Source: Chrysomallon squamiferum
Taxonomy: Eukaryota; Mollusca; Gastropoda; Neomphalida; Peltospiridae
DNA length: 64,000 nt
Direction of reading: 5' to 3'
Assembly: GCA_012295275.1 (NCBI GenBank)
Contig: CM022669.1
Coordinates: 5,161,277 to 5,225,276, forward strand
The notes beneath the pieces are model-generated. The model was not told where the DNA came from. It saw only the letters and a list, made by a program, of their open reading frames with translations, and ran no database searches. Position 1 is the stretch's first letter, and each line of letters starts with the position of its first letter. Shown here in pieces: positions 13,407 to 44,322 of the stretch. Position numbers and translations under genes: made by a program.

Positions 13407-14523
13407 ATAGTTTTAAATAGTTTTATATTAATATGCATAAAGCAGTTCAGTTCTGTTTTTGTCAGACTTTCAGCAGTTTACATAACATATTTCATTAAGG
13501 ATGACTCTATTTGCAAAGGCAGAATAATTTCTGTTTACCTCAGATTTTGTTATGTGTTAAAGTTAACATATATGTGTGTATATATATATGTATGTATGTC
13601 TGTGTGTGTGTGTGTGTATGTGTCTGTGTGTGTGTTTGTGTGTGTGTGTATATATATATATATATAAAATAATCGTTCTTTCATCACTTCCAATACTGAT
13701 TACGTATTAATACACTGGAATTTTTCTACGATTGTCCAGTTTGTTGGTTTTTGCTATTCATGTTACATGACATTAAACAAAACAAAACAAAAGAGAAAAA
13801 ATATATATATACAAAATAAAAATAAGACGAAAGCAGGAAAGAAGAAGAAACTGAAACACGATGTGTGAAATTGTGCTGTTAAATTTATTTAATGATTTTT
13901 ATGACATAAAGCAACAACTTGAAGTATAAAAGTGTTAATTATGAAACGGTATATTTCAGTGAATCAATAATATACATTTATCTATTTACAAATCAATTAC
14001 ACATTTATTGCAGAATACACTTTCTGAACTTGTTTATCATCAAAAATATAACATACAATTTACGACAGTTATAAAAATAGTTTCTCTGTTTTTAAGATTA
14101 GCGGATCTCAAAGATTTTGAGCCTACAATCTAAAAGCTTTTTTTTTTTTTTTTTTTTAATTCTTTTTCTTTTTCTTTCTTCTTTCTTCTTTCATTCGAAA
14201 GAAATGGTTATTTATTCATCATTCGATCTGAACTTGAGCACACTCTCTTGTCGTAAGTTGCACAATCCGGAAATTGTTTTGTCATTTATCTTGGACACAA
14301 ATGTTTTCGATGGTATTCTTGACTCCGATTGTCTATTGTTTCAATATAGTCCTACAGTCACTTACTCCAAACAACTTTACTCCAAGAATCACTTGAAGCT
14401 CGTCTCGTCTTCACCACACAACTGTACGATCATGTAATATTAATATTAGTTTAGGCTTTATTTATGCATGTATGTATATATAACCTGTTTGTTATGAAAA
14501 AATACATTTAACCTTTCAAAATG
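13407..14523. other. Region between convergent methyltransferase and arrestin genes
   Basis: Presumed 3' UTRs of the two convergent genes. It contains (TG)n/(TA)n at about 13572-13667 and a poly-T run near 14140. AATAAA appears at about 13818 on the plus strand. No coding sequence is supported; the open frame at 14117-14437 starts in poly-T and shows no domain. Confidence 0.4.
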
Positions 14524-31262
<16,739 letters not shown>

Positions 31263-32459
31263 TGTTTGCTGTTATTATTATTATTTTTTTTAAAGTCAGA
31301 GGTCACTGAACAGAGTTTTAATCCATGAAATAGCTACTGCTCTTTGAACCAAAGCATTCAAACACCGGTGATATGATTGTTGACTTGCTGCTAACCACAG
31401 TAACGTTCCGTGATGGGGTACGACAGCAACGTAACTCAGACGAGCAACATAAGAGTTTTTATGTTACGTAACACGAGAGTTTAACTTTACAGCAATCTTT
31501 GTTCACGCTTTCGTTTCGCTCTGGTTTCCTGATGTCAGTTTGGGAACCGCGCTGTTCTGGTACGTTAAGAAATATTCCGCATTTACTGAGAACGGCTAAT
31601 AAACAAGACACAACATGCCATTTAGAGACGATCAAAGAGTAAACTCTTCTCATATATCGCCAAGTTCAATATGCTGGAACCGTCCAGCCCATCAACAATC
31701 TCTAAGTAAGCGGCGAGTTCTACCATAGACATTTCAGCCAATCAAATTAGCGAGGTGAACGCTGTGTTTCTTCCATTGGTTGAAAGTGATTTAAGAGAAA
31801 TTCGACACAAGTCAGGAAAATATTATGCGGCGTAAACTAACGAGAGACAGAAAGCCGTGTGAACTGTGGAGACTGGAAACGTCAGGTTGTGTTGGATTGC
31901 AGACGATATCCGGTTACTCGCTGAATAAATGACCTCCGCGGTACAGCATAGCAGGCGCCGATTTTGTTGTTGTTTTATATATTATTTATTTATTTATTTA
32001 ATCTTTGTTGTTGTTGTTATTATTATTATTATTAACAAAGGCATTAAAGTACATTAATATAATCTGTTTATGATTATAAATATAGGTTTTTTTCTTTCTT
32101 TTTTTCATTTTCTTTGTTGTTGTTGTTCCCATAATTATATGAACTTTTTAATTAACAAGGGCTTAATGAACCTTCCCATAAACGTAAAAGCATTACTTTT
32201 GACATAAAAATATAATCTGTTTATGAATATAAATATAGGTTTTCTTTCTTTCTTTTTCATTTTACAGACAGTGGAACCGTGTCTCCCATAATTATATGAA
32301 CTTTTCATAAGTAGGCTACAAGGGCTTAATGAACCTTCCCATAAACGTAAAAGCATTACTTTTGACATAAAAAAGCCTCGGAACTGGAAGCATCTCAGTA
32401 ATGACATTGAGAAAGACTGATCATGCAATACAAAATGCAGCAGAAATGGTACCAGCTTC

Positions 32460-32530
<71 letters not shown>

Positions 32531-32973
32531 TAATAATAATAATGTTCTGTATTCATTTAATTTAAACCACATTATTATTTTTATTTTACACTGTGAGACG
32601 TTTTTTAGACACGTCTGACGTGCTGCTGCCTTGGTTTAAATTTCCAAAACATTTTAAACCGCCTAAATGACACTTCATGTTAATTTTATATTATTTATTT
32701 ATTATTATTATTTCCCTTCTTAGTGATGTGGTGTTGTTTTTATTATCATTATTATTTGTTGTTTTATAAAATATGGCTTAATCAAATATATAGGAACTGA
32801 ATATTTGTTTTCTACTTTTATTGTTTTATATAGTATCAACAATAACTTGCACGAAACTTTCTTGTTGACGATGTAAGAATCAGAATTTAGGGGAGATAAA
32901 TCTAATTAAAATAAGAACACCATAGTAATACAGAACATAACATTTTGTTCGATTCGAACATTCCTTTTAATAA
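31263..32973. promoter_or_regulatory. Shared upstream region of the divergent arrestin and Nudix genes
   Basis: The two start codons face away from each other, 1.7 kb apart. The arrestin-proximal part (about 31370-31950) is less AT-rich and has more CpG than the surroundings. It holds CCAAT boxes in both orientations (about 31737 on plus, about 31776 on minus), candidate NF-Y sites. The rest holds a 153-bp tandem repeat (32058-32373) and (AAT)n at about 32460-32545. Promoter function is inferred from position and composition only. Confidence 0.35.
32058..32373. repeat. Tandem duplication, unit about 153 bp
   Basis: TATAATCTGTTTATG...ATAAATATAGG starts at 32058 and again at 32211. Both are followed by a T/C-rich run, CCCATAATTATATGAAC, and AGGGCTTAATGAACCTTCCC with CATTACTTTTGACATAAAAA. 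The second copy carries short insertions (GTAGGCTAC and ACAGACAGTGG). Confidence 0.9.
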
Positions 32974-33291
32974 ATGGCGGCGGACATCAAACGCACACTT
33001 GTATATTTGAAGAAAACTGAACAGAAAGCAATACCAGCAACATTATCACAGGTAAACTTTCAAAATATAACGAATGAGTTTAAACCATAGCTGATGTATA
33101 AATTGGACCTACTCAGTCAAAGTAGTCATTTGCGCTGGTGATATTATATCGCTAATTTATTTTCTCTGTTTTAAAGATACAGGTACAAATTAATAACAAT
33201 GTCACGTTTAATTATATCGGTTAAAAATTAAATAAAGAAAAATAAAGAACATAATTTTATTTAACACGTACTCAATACGCCCGTACAGGTG

Positions 33292-33376
<85 letters not shown>

Positions 33377-33441
33377 GTTTTCTGAATTTCTGAAAGCCCG
33401 ATATATCGTTCGGTGCGTGTATTATTATTATTATTATTATT

Positions 33442-33487
<46 letters not shown>

Positions 33488-33804
33488 GTTGGCAGTGTCT
33501 AGTTCAATATTTTGGATCCAGTGATCTTACAGCAGACGTCTTCGTTGAACTGAAAAACAATATTTTAACTGTCTCCAATCCACAGCCAGGAAAACCTCTC
33601 ATCAAAATTAAGGTATTGCAGACGTCTTGTAAATATTTATATTGCTGACACTTGGCAGACATGTATTAATAGATACTAAATTATAGTTAAAAAATTATAT
33701 AAAAAATCTTTATAAAAAGTAATATTGAATGAAGGAAGAAATATTTTCTTTAAGACTGACATATTTATAAAAAAAATCTCTAATTATAAGACAGTAATAT
33801 TGTG

Positions 33805-33835
<31 letters not shown>

Positions 33836-34190
33836 TGTAATGATAAAGTCTGAAAAATAAATGGAAACATAATCGATAACAAGATAGGCAGTAATGAATA
33901 ATTTGTGTGCAATATAACAAATTGGGAATGCCTCCATAAGATAATTTTTTTTTTTTTTTTTTTTTCTCCCCAATATTAAGCATCCATCATTTTGTCCGGT
34001 TAAACATCTCCCAGAACGACCAGACATAAAACTGTCACCAGAGATAGCCGATAGAGGAATCAATGTGGGTGCCGCCATTATACTCGAGACCGGAGATGGG
34101 CACGTGCTGTTGACGAGAAGGGCTAAACATCTTCGTGCTTTTCCGGGAATATGGGTTCCTCCGGGTACGACTTGAATTTTATTGAACAAT

Positions 34191-34221
<31 letters not shown>

Positions 34222-36173
34222 GACACAGTTCACAAGACGATTTTCTTAGGAATGTCTGGGGTGTATTGCATTATTATTATTGCCCTTTGTATAATTTGAT
34301 GTTTTTCTAACTGGTCGTCATCTGTAACACTTTAAAAAAGAAAAAAAAAAAAAGTGTAAATGGCAAAAATTTAAAAAATATTTATTTATTTGTTTTGTTT
34401 TGTTTTATGTGTGTGTGTGTGTGTGTTTGTTTGTTTGTTTGTTTAATGGCTTTTAATTTTATGCAAATCAAAAATCGTTGTTTTAATAAGGTAAATTTGC
34501 TAGGAAATAACTGGTTTACATCCAGGCCTTTTTTTTATTATTTTATTTTTTTATTATTATTATTTTTTTTTAAGAAGATTTGTTTCAAATTTTATTGCAA
34601 TGTTTGAAAAAGATATTTTAATGTGTCTTTTAGGTGGTCACATTGAAGATAAGGAAACGGTAATTTTTATTGTCAGTTTTATAGTAGCATTCACAAGGTC
34701 AATGAACCCACAAATGTGTGATTCACGCACATAATCAATCACAGATACATTTCTTAAGGACAAAATGGCAAATCAGTTGTTGTTTTTTGGGGGGCAAGGA
34801 GCTGTAAATTACAAAAAAGGTTGTCGAATAATAATTAAAAAAAAGGTTCAAGTAAATTCAAAAAAAAATTTAGTTGGTATGTATTACTGATTTAAATATA
34901 ATGAACACACCACCACTACCAACAACAACAGTAATAATAGTAACTACAATAATAATAATTTCTAGTTTGAACAAGCTGGCCTGAGAGAATATAAAGAAGA
35001 AACAGGACTACACATTGAAGTTGGACAGTGTATTGGAAACAAACTGAAACTACTGGCACTCTGGGAGGTGAGTTTGGCTTTTGTATTTTGTGCTTCACTA
35101 GTCATTGTTTGTGTAACCATGTTAAAATATAACACAAGAACACATAGACTGCCAGTCAGACATACAGATACAAAGCCAGTATTATTTAACATACAAACAT
35201 ATTCCTCAAACTAAATAACTTGGAGGAAAACATTTAAACTTCTTTAGTTTAGTGTCAGTATTAAAATATATTAACTTGATTAAATGAATGACACTGTGTT
35301 TTCATTTCAGAGTGTATATCCACCCAAATTGTCTCATGGTCCTCCCAAACGACATCACGTAGTTGTCTACTTGTATGGTAAACTGACCTCTGACCTGACT
35401 GTAGCAGTCTTGAAGAAACAGTTGAAAATGGACCCAAATGAAGTTGAAGCCTGTGCCTGGTTTGATAAAACTTCAGTGAAGTCTATAGTATCAGCTTCAG
35501 ATGAAAGCAGCACTTCAGCAAGTTCAGATAATAAAGAGATGTTCAGGTATTACATTTTACTTCAAACTTCAGTTCTGCTGGTTGTTAACTTTTTTCATAC
35601 TGCTTAATTGTAGATCTTTTATGTAATGTATTTCAGTTCCAGTTACACTATAAAATTGTCAACATCAGTGAACTGGCATAGTATAATTGTGTAACAATCA
35701 CCATTTCATGTTGATTTAAAAATATTTTATTATTGTTTGTTTTAATTTTTACAAGTGTGTGTGTGTAAATCCTGCCTATTTGTTTTCTAATTTACTTATT
35801 TCTCATCTTTTTTTAATGTATTTTATTATTATTATTTTAAATAGCTTCATCTTTAACAACTTTTATCTTCATATTATGTTCTGTTTAAGGGTATTTCTTT
35901 CAAAATTTTATTTTCAATTAAACTATAAGAAACTGATGATCTGTTCTTCGTGAATTATTATTTTTGTGATCTTTTTAAGTAAAATTAATTTTTTAATATA
36001 CTTATTTCAGTGCTGTTGAACTGAATGACAAGAAAGAACCTGTGAATGTACAGTTACCCTTTAATGTTCTACTTCAGACTACATCTGACCAGGAGGTATT
36101 TGGCAGAGTTAGTACCGGAACAAAATTTGCACTTGAAGAATGGTTAAAATTAGACAAAAACTATGGCTCTTAA
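32974..36173 (+). CDS. NUDT17: Nudix hydrolase, NUDT17-like
   Basis: Nudix enzymes hydrolyse nucleoside diphosphates linked to another moiety; the substrate of NUDT17 is not established. Exons: 32974-33051, 33496-33612, 33981-34164, 34634-34659, 34966-35067, 35311-35546 and 36011-36173. They join in frame to 301 residues, near the roughly 330 of vertebrate NUDT17. The start is the ATG of MAADIKRTLVYL. The Nudix box GX5EX7REUXEEXGU is split over exons 3-5: GGHIEDKE, TFEQAGL, then REYKEETGL, with all Glu and Arg metal-binding residues present. Exon 4 is only 26 bases and carries the GGHIEDKET core. The GPPKRHHVVVYLYGKL strand and the terminal TGTKFALEEWL segment also fit NUDT17. Poly-A signals lie near 36262. 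The family is certain; the orthologue call is from length and overall likeness. Confidence 0.88.
33297..33486. repeat. (AAT)n, (TA)n and (ATT)n microsatellites in Nudix intron 1
   Basis: (AAT)n at about 33297-33344 and (ATT)n at about 33421-33486 are mutually complementary and flank a (TA)n run, so the intron could fold into a long A/U stem next to the exon 2 acceptor. Confidence 0.9.
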
Positions 36174-37084
36174 AATTTATATTTTAAGTTATGTATATTA
36201 AACAAAAATAACTGAATTATATTTGTGTATGTTATTCCTTATTAAGGTTTATGTGATAAAAATAAATAAAACATTTTGTGCATTTCCAAGTGATTTGTTA
36301 ACCAGTCCTACGTAATTCACTGTCATATTCATTTGGTTATGAACTCAGACATCTGATGTGTAATAAACACATTAATATAAACTAACAGAAATGGAAAATG
36401 TATCTAAGATTTACAATCATGGATGTGAATATTCCTTATCAGATTTTCTTGTATATTAAAAATGATGCTTTTACTTTGTTTTTATCTTTCTCTGAAATGA
36501 AAAATTCCAGAGTATTTTAGAAAGAAGAAAAAAGACAGCTATTATTAATTGCCATCAAATACTTTCAATTACTTTCATACATCATCATCATTATTATTAT
36601 TATTAGAAAATATGAATCTCAAGACAAATGTAAACCAAAACATATTTAGTGAGGTTTTTGTACAACCGCAAGTATAATTTACCAGATAACAATAAAATAA
36701 AATAACAAAATTTATATATTAAAATTAAATCCATATTTTCTTATCATTTTATTACTTTTACTTCACTCTAAAGATTTTTTTTTTCAAGGATATTTTGATG
36801 TTTTCTCTCATTACAAAATGAACAGCTGTTGTATGTTCAGTCTTGTGTTTTTAATATTATTCAGATCACATTTTCATAGAGACTTTATTGTATTAGTGTG
36901 ATTTATATACACTATTTTTCTTTTTATATTTTAGGTACACAAGGAATGTTTTTTCAACAAGAATTTTTCAGAAATGATGTATCAAATTAAACTGAATAAA
37001 AATTAGAATGAGTTAATATTGTTGAATCCTTCAAATATTAAATTAATATTATAATGGCTTATTTGAAAGGTTTAAATATTTATT
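36174..37084. other. Gap between convergent Nudix and zinc-finger genes
   Basis: Presumed 3' UTRs. AATAAA signals on the plus strand occur at about 36261-36268. No coding sequence seen. Confidence 0.5.
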
Positions 37085-39046
37085 TCATGTTCCTGTACAT
37101 ATGAGTTGATGCTGAGAAATGGATGAGTCTGAGGTCAGAAGCTGAAGGCAGGAACTACACTGATAGCTAGTTAAACCTGCAGATCCTCCAATGAGCTGAT
37201 CTGTACTTCGAATGGACCCATGAGATACACCAATCAGATGTCTTGTTTCATGCATCACTTCATCTGATTCACCAATCAGGTGGCTTGACTCTACTCCATC
37301 CTTGACATCATCATCTGTGGCATCCATGCTACATGAGTCAGGATCAGCATCAGAGAGTGCACGGTAGCTGCTCAACATCGGCTCACTGCAGACACTAGAT
37401 GACCTGCGGAAGCCACTGTGTCTGTAGGATGGCTTCAGCACACACCTCGGCATTCCATCTGATCTTATATCTTCTGTGGACTGACTGAGCAGCTTGTATG
37501 CAGAGGAACCAAACACAGCAGTGTCACTGTGATTAAAAATAGTATTATCACTTTCATCCAGCAGATGACTGGAAATTTCTTCTGAGCAGGATCTGAATGA
37601 GGACATCTGGTAACCAGTGTTAGTGAGATAACTTTCCTCTGAAGTGGTATGAGGACTTCTGATGTCATCTGGATGTGGATCTGAATCATCTTGTGAACTG
37701 TGAATATCTTCATGTGGATCTGAATGAGGTGGAACTGGATACAGGTCTGAAAGAAGATGAGGATTTGCATCAGGCTGCAGATCTGGATCAGGACTTTTCT
37801 CATTCTCCTCATTAATGAGATCCTCCTCACTCAGTCTGATTACTTCAATTTCAGAACTAGGAAAATCAGTCTGCTTCACAAAATCCTTCACACTGAACTG
37901 AAATGGGATGTCCAACTTTACAATGTCACACTGCTCCAGTGGATGCTTCTGATGAATGTGTCTTGTGACCTTGGCAGCCATGTTGCTCTGGTAGTTGCAG
38001 TTGCTGCACTTGTAAGGTTTAACTCCAGCATGGGCCATCAGGTGGTTTGCCAGAGAGCTGGGGTACCCTGTGGAGAAGTTACACTTGTTACAGCAATACT
38101 TTTTCTGTCTGAGGTGTTTGGTTCTAGCATGTTTGACAACATCATGATGAGCTACGGCTCTGTAAGAACAGTGAGGACACTTGAACTGTTTCTTTCCTTT
38201 GTGTATGCTCAGGTGTTTCTGAAGGCTGCCTGATTCTGAAGTTCGATAGCCACAGACTTCACAGACATAGCGCTGGATGCCGTTGTGCTTTTCTTGATGC
38301 AGAACCAAAGATCTCTTGTACGCTGTTTGGAACGAACATCCAGCCACATCACACTTGAGGAGCTGACCTAAATGTTACATGATTTACTGTTTATGAAATT
38401 TATACATCTATCTATATATCTATATCTGTATCTAAATCTATATCTGTCTGTCTATCTATATATGTATACACACACAACACACACACATATGTATATATGA
38501 TAGTTATGTTTTCTTTAAAAGATAATAAATATGGCATTTATTTTTTAGAAGAAAAAAAAAACAAAATAACTCAATTCATCCTGAATAAATTTAAAGGCTT
38601 AGTATGATGTCTTTATTTTCTATATTTTATATAAAGCTATACATAACTGTGGTTTACTAATGATTTTTTACTGATGTAAATAAAACAGTTTACCTGTATG
38701 TGTTCTGATGTGATCTGTGAGCCCTGCATTTGATGCAGCCAGATATCCACATGTGTTACAAATATATCTTGATTCTCCTACAATCATCAAATGGACATAA
38801 TAACATAAATGTAGCAGGTACAGTTTTAATATGAAAACTGCAAAATTAATCTGTCCAAAAGATTACTAAGAATTTACAGAATTCATTAAAAAGTGTTTAA
38901 AGGGTAAGAGACAACAATTATACACTGTTGTTTTAGGACAGCTTTAAGGACTGGTATTGATTCTAGAATGAGATGAGACAAACAAAAAAAAAGAAAAGAA
39001 AGATAAACCATTACTTGTATAAAGAATCTATTACAAATGTGTTATA

Positions 39047-39082
<36 letters not shown>

Positions 39083-40399
39083 TGTATGTATGTATGTATG
39101 TATGTATGTTAGAAGTTTTAATGAATGCCTTCCAAACAAATAAACCCATTAATTTTTTTTGTGAACATTTGACCCTGAGGATTCTGGATAAGTAACAGTT
39201 ACATATGATTTCATTACCTTTGTGTTTGATGTCTATGTGCCTCTTCATTGTTGACCTGTGTTTGAAAGTCGCTGAACAGACATCACAGATTAGAATTTCC
39301 TCTCTGTGACTTTGACTGTGAGCAACAAACTGTGACTTTACGGAGCAGGAGAATTCACAGATTTCACACTTGAACACGCTGCTGGTGTTGTGCACACTGA
39401 GATGACGTTGCATAAATCCTAAATGTTTTGACTGATAACTGCACAAATTGCACATGTAAACATCACAACCGTCAACACAAAGTTTAGAATACATCTCTGT
39501 GATGTCAGTCTCCTCTTTGCTGGAACAGTCAGACTGGTTGTTAAACTTCATGTCGTAAACTGTTTCATCCCCATCCAACATTTCTCTGTTGTTTTTAATC
39601 TGGTTATTATTTTCTTGGTAAATGCTGCAAACAAACTCACAAGACAGTGATACATTTTTGCTGCTGATCTCTGAAGATTCAGTGGATGGTCTGTCATCAT
39701 CAACTTTATGGCAGAAGGACACATCATCATCATCATGACTGGCAACATCAAGTGGTAACTGATTGTTGCTTTTGAGATGGAGTGTTTTTTGGTGTAATCA
39801 TGAATCCCATTTTCCACATTATTTTCATGTGAACCTAATGAGATATCGCTTCTTACATCCTCGCTAAAACTGCTTTCTTCTCTCCCACTATCATTCACTT
39901 CAAACAAATTATTTTTCTCACTGTCTTCTACTTGTACAGTGTCTGTCTGTTCTAATTGATGACTGACAGACACACACTGTGTTCCATGTCTGTCCACTGT
40001 AAAGCAAACATTTTCTTCACAATCATTTCCACTGTCTTTATGCAGAAGTAAATCTGAGTTTTGTTTCAGTGATTTCCATAGGTCAATATAGAAGGAGAAG
40101 AATTTCTCTCTGTGACAGGCAAAGTATTCTGTGTTGCACTGATATGGATCTCCTGAGCAATTATTCTTATGACAGGAAAATGTTTCTTCCGTGCAGAAAA
40201 GCCCAGCACATTTTCTACAACACAGATAAAACAGAGGTACTCCATCTGAAAACAAAGAAAGATACAAAAATTAAATAAATAAATGTGCAATTTAAAAATG
40301 AGTGGATTATTTATTTTAAAACGCAATTTCCTGCTGTTTAACCTGAACTTCTATATATACCTTAATGTTTTTTCTAAATACGACAACAGTTAATCGAGT

Positions 40400-40457
<58 letters not shown>

Positions 40458-40660
40458 TAATTTAAAATGCCAGTTTTTGTTTTACATACAAACTTCTATT
40501 TATTTCGTCATTAATTTGTCCTCTTTTGTTTTTTTACACTACGTTTGAATGATATATATATAACAATGATAATAATAACAATATAAATTAAAATTTTACC
40601 CAGATTTTCAGCGAAAGAAGCAGGCAGATCCTGAGATACAACCAGCTCATTCGCTGTCAT
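37085..40660 (-). CDS. C2H2 zinc-finger protein with an apparent 1-base deletion
   Basis: Exons in transcript order: 40660-40600 (MTANELVVSQDLPASF), 40245-39218, 38777-38694 and 38367-37085. Phases join except inside exon 2. There the first frame is good to about 39800 (ENGIHDYT) and another is good from about 39790 on (HLKSNNQLPLDVASHDDDD). The summed exons are one base short of whole codons, and one added base gives 818 residues. The product has an N-terminal Cys-rich segment (FYLCCRKCAGLF), a long acidic region, then C2H2 fingers such as YMCNLCSYQSKHLGFMQRHL, FKCEICEFSC and YICNTCGYLA. The last exon adds a C-x4-C finger (LKCDVAGCSF) and YVCEVCGYRT, FKCPHCSYRA, YCCNKCNFST and YKCSNCNYQS, followed by an acidic Ser/Asp/His tail of about 250 residues. 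It is a likely nuclear DNA-binding regulator. The stop TGA is followed at once by AATAAA. No orthologue recognised. Confidence 0.8.
39053..39109. repeat. (TATG)n microsatellite
   Basis: About 14 tandem TATG/TGTA units in the zinc-finger gene's intron 2, roughly 110 bases from the exon 2 donor. Confidence 0.95.
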
Positions 40661-41289
40661 TTTTTTCACATCTTCCGTGTTAATAAATGATACGAGTTAT
40701 CTTTCTTAGCTTCTTCTCTAGTACTTTCCTTTCAATTATCGCAGCAAAGAACAACACATTTATAATCGACGAATTATTTTTCTAAATATTTTGCCTTTGT
40801 AAAAAATATATTTCTTTTTCTTAGATAAATAAATAAACATTATTTGTTTTTGTATTTCCATAACACTAAAAACAAGCAGGCGAAAGTATATGTATACATG
40901 TTCTGTTTCTCATTTAAGGATGCGTCTAACAAGTTTATCAGAGACTATTTACTAGAGGAGACATTTCCTTTATCTTTTAACATAATATTAATGTTAAATA
41001 ACTGACAAATAATGACATGCAAAAATATTCATTAACAAATATTTTTTAATGTTATTTAACTTTAGCATTAATTGTTAAAAGGTAATAATGAATTCTGATT
41101 ACTGAACTAAAAATCAATTTATTTACTGTTCAATGAAAGGGAATATGTAAGTTTAAAATCATTAAACACCGCACGCACACATACGGAAACACGTGTTCAC
41201 ATACATTTAAAACGTCAACAGATTTCTATAAAATACAACATAACAATTGTTCTGTACAATTATTTTTATTAATTCTCAAAAAATAGGTC

Positions 41290-41359
<70 letters not shown>

Positions 41360-42838
41360 CCAGCAACATTTGTTGTCAGTAAATAACAATCTGCAATTCT
41401 AAAACAAACATTTTTCAATTAAAAAAAATTAATAATAAATATTAAAAAAACAAAAAAAAAAAAAAACAGGCTTTTGAATACAAAATAATTTTTAAAGTGT
41501 AAATTTTATAAATTTGAATAATAAAAAAGACATTTGAAAACTGAAAAAAAAAATATGTAAGAAAAAACCCCACCTATCAATTGTTAAAAAAAAAAAAAAA
41601 AAAAAAAAATATATATATATAAATAAAAATATTTTCCCTATGTTTATTTTCTTTTTCTTTTGTAAATAAAATTTAAAAATTCTAAGAAAAATATCAAATA
41701 TAAAACATATAAAGTAATATATATCAATATCCATAAAAAAACAGCATAAACTGTACAGCAAGCAACTTTCTTCTTACAAAATAATTTGTAAAAGTACCAC
41801 ATTTTAAATGATACTCACATACACAAAATAAATGTGATAATCAGATTCAAATATTCAACAGCAAATATATATATTTTTTAATTATTTAAATATTTTGATT
41901 GTGTATATCTGTATCGGTAGCAAATCATATACAGCATGTGGCATGCAAATATGTGAATGTGTGTTCTTGTAACTCCTGTGTGTGTTTGCTTTAGATAAAG
42001 AAAATTTTATTACTCCTTACTGAATTAGTATGTATGTTCTGTCTTTAAGTATATCTGTAATCACACCTATAGATCATCTGCAGCTGTTTTATAGCAATTA
42101 ATAATGGTTAATTTTCTAAGCCTTAGATTAACATAATTAATTGTTTTTGTAATTCATTATGGAAAAAAATATGAATGATATTTAATGCTTTATAAATTGT
42201 AGGCTTTATATGAAATGAAAACTTTATCTGATTTTTACTGAGTATTTCAAAAGCATGAGATAATGATGATTAATAAATCATGAATCTGGTTTCACTTTTT
42301 TCTTCTTCTTTCATCATAACCAAAGATCATTAAAAAAAAGAGTAATATTATAATCTATTAGTTACTACAACAAATCGTTCTGCCATTTACATCAGCCATT
42401 TAAAAAGGATTTATCATTTTGATAACATAAATATATATATATACATAAATCAAATTACTCCAAACATTACATAGAACTAATGAAAGGGCAAGCTAAGGGT
42501 ATCTCAGAAATAATAAATTTTTGAAATGTAATAAAAGGTGACAAAAAACGTTAATACAAAAATCAGATATGTTCTTATTAAAAAAATACAAAATAACAGA
42601 AAAAAAAAAAAAAACCTACCTAACGACCTAATAATAAATAAATAAATAAATAAATGAATAAATAATAATAACAGCAAAAGTTAACAATTTTTCAATAGCT
42701 ATGAGGTTGTTTTAAGATAGTGACATTAACCTGCTTTTACAAAATTACTTAAGTATAAAACTATTTCTGCTTTGAAAACATTTAAATAAATAAATTTAAA
42801 TATCAATTTTCATATTCAATTTAAACTATATTCTTTTA

Positions 42839-42882
<44 letters not shown>

Positions 42883-43310
42883 AACACACACACAAATTGT
42901 CTCTATATATATGTATATGTGTATGTATGTATATATATATATATATATATAAAAAAGAACATTGTTTAAACTGAATATAGAAACATAACATCTGCTAGTT
43001 CTGCAATTTAAATTAAAAAATATTTTGAAATAAAAAATCTCCAAGAGGTTTTTAAAAATAAGAAAATAAAAAATGTTATGATTGTTTTCATTCTGCTGAA
43101 AATGATAATATTAATTAATAATAATTACAATTAATAAGCGGGCTATTTAAGACTCAGCTCTCAAATCAGAATGATAAAAAGCACTACATGAAACAAGTTA
43201 CATAAATAATTCTTGTCCAAAAAATAACTTTAGCTAGAATTAATATCACATGAAAAAAAAAAAAAAGAAAATGTATATATATTCTTTTTTCAGATAAGAA
43301 GTACAAATTG

Positions 43311-43344
<34 letters not shown>

Positions 43345-44251
43345 GCCCCACAAGCAAAAATATCACCATCAATTTCGGCCAAAAATATTATAAAATGTGA
43401 AAAAACAATATTTGGGATAACTCAAAAAAAAATTTTTTTGGACAAAAACAAACAAATCTGTTTTGCATTTTACTACAAAATATAAACTTGTATGTATATA
43501 TATATGTATATACACACATTAATTATATACAATAAATATTTCAACAACTAGATTATATATATTTACATTAATAGCATTTTGAATTAGCACATTTTAAATA
43601 TTACTCTTCTTTTGAATGTGTAATATTAAAAAATAAAATAGAAAATAAACCAATACTGAACAAAACAAAGAGTGGTTTATGAAATCACATCACTGAAATG
43701 TGTACATATGCTTGCAAGAAGTACTTATGTCAAATTGTTTTGGTAAAAAATGAGCTGCCATTGGAAAAATGACATTTATCATGTTGAATAATGCAAAGTG
43801 TTAACAAAGAGAAGTTCTCAATATTGGGCTCATGTTTTGGTAAAAAACATAATTATTTTCAGTAATTTTTAAACTCAATGTCTCAAAAACATTTTATGAC
43901 ATAAGTAACGCTTGTAGACGTAACATCAAATGGCTTCAGTAAAACAGAATATTAATTATTTATAGCACTTCTTTGATCATTTCTGAAGAAGTTATCAGAA
44001 TACAGATAACTACCGAGTTTATCACATATGTATACTGCTGGCATTATAACATTATACCATTCACATCCAGAAAATGGTGTATTGCTATATTTTATAAAAG
44101 TATATTTCAGGCAAATATCAAGAGTAAGAAGAACAAATACAACCAACACTACCGTACCCCATAGTCTTTGATACCAAATTAACAGAAATCATACATATTC
44201 AATTAACTTCAATAATAATAATAATAATAATATAAATAATAATAATAATAA

Positions 44252-44322
<71 letters not shown>

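Noticed and set aside
37465-37830. Open frames antisense to or out of frame with the zinc-finger exon (also 37757-38233)
   Set aside because: Shadow frames of the acidic tail and finger coding region.
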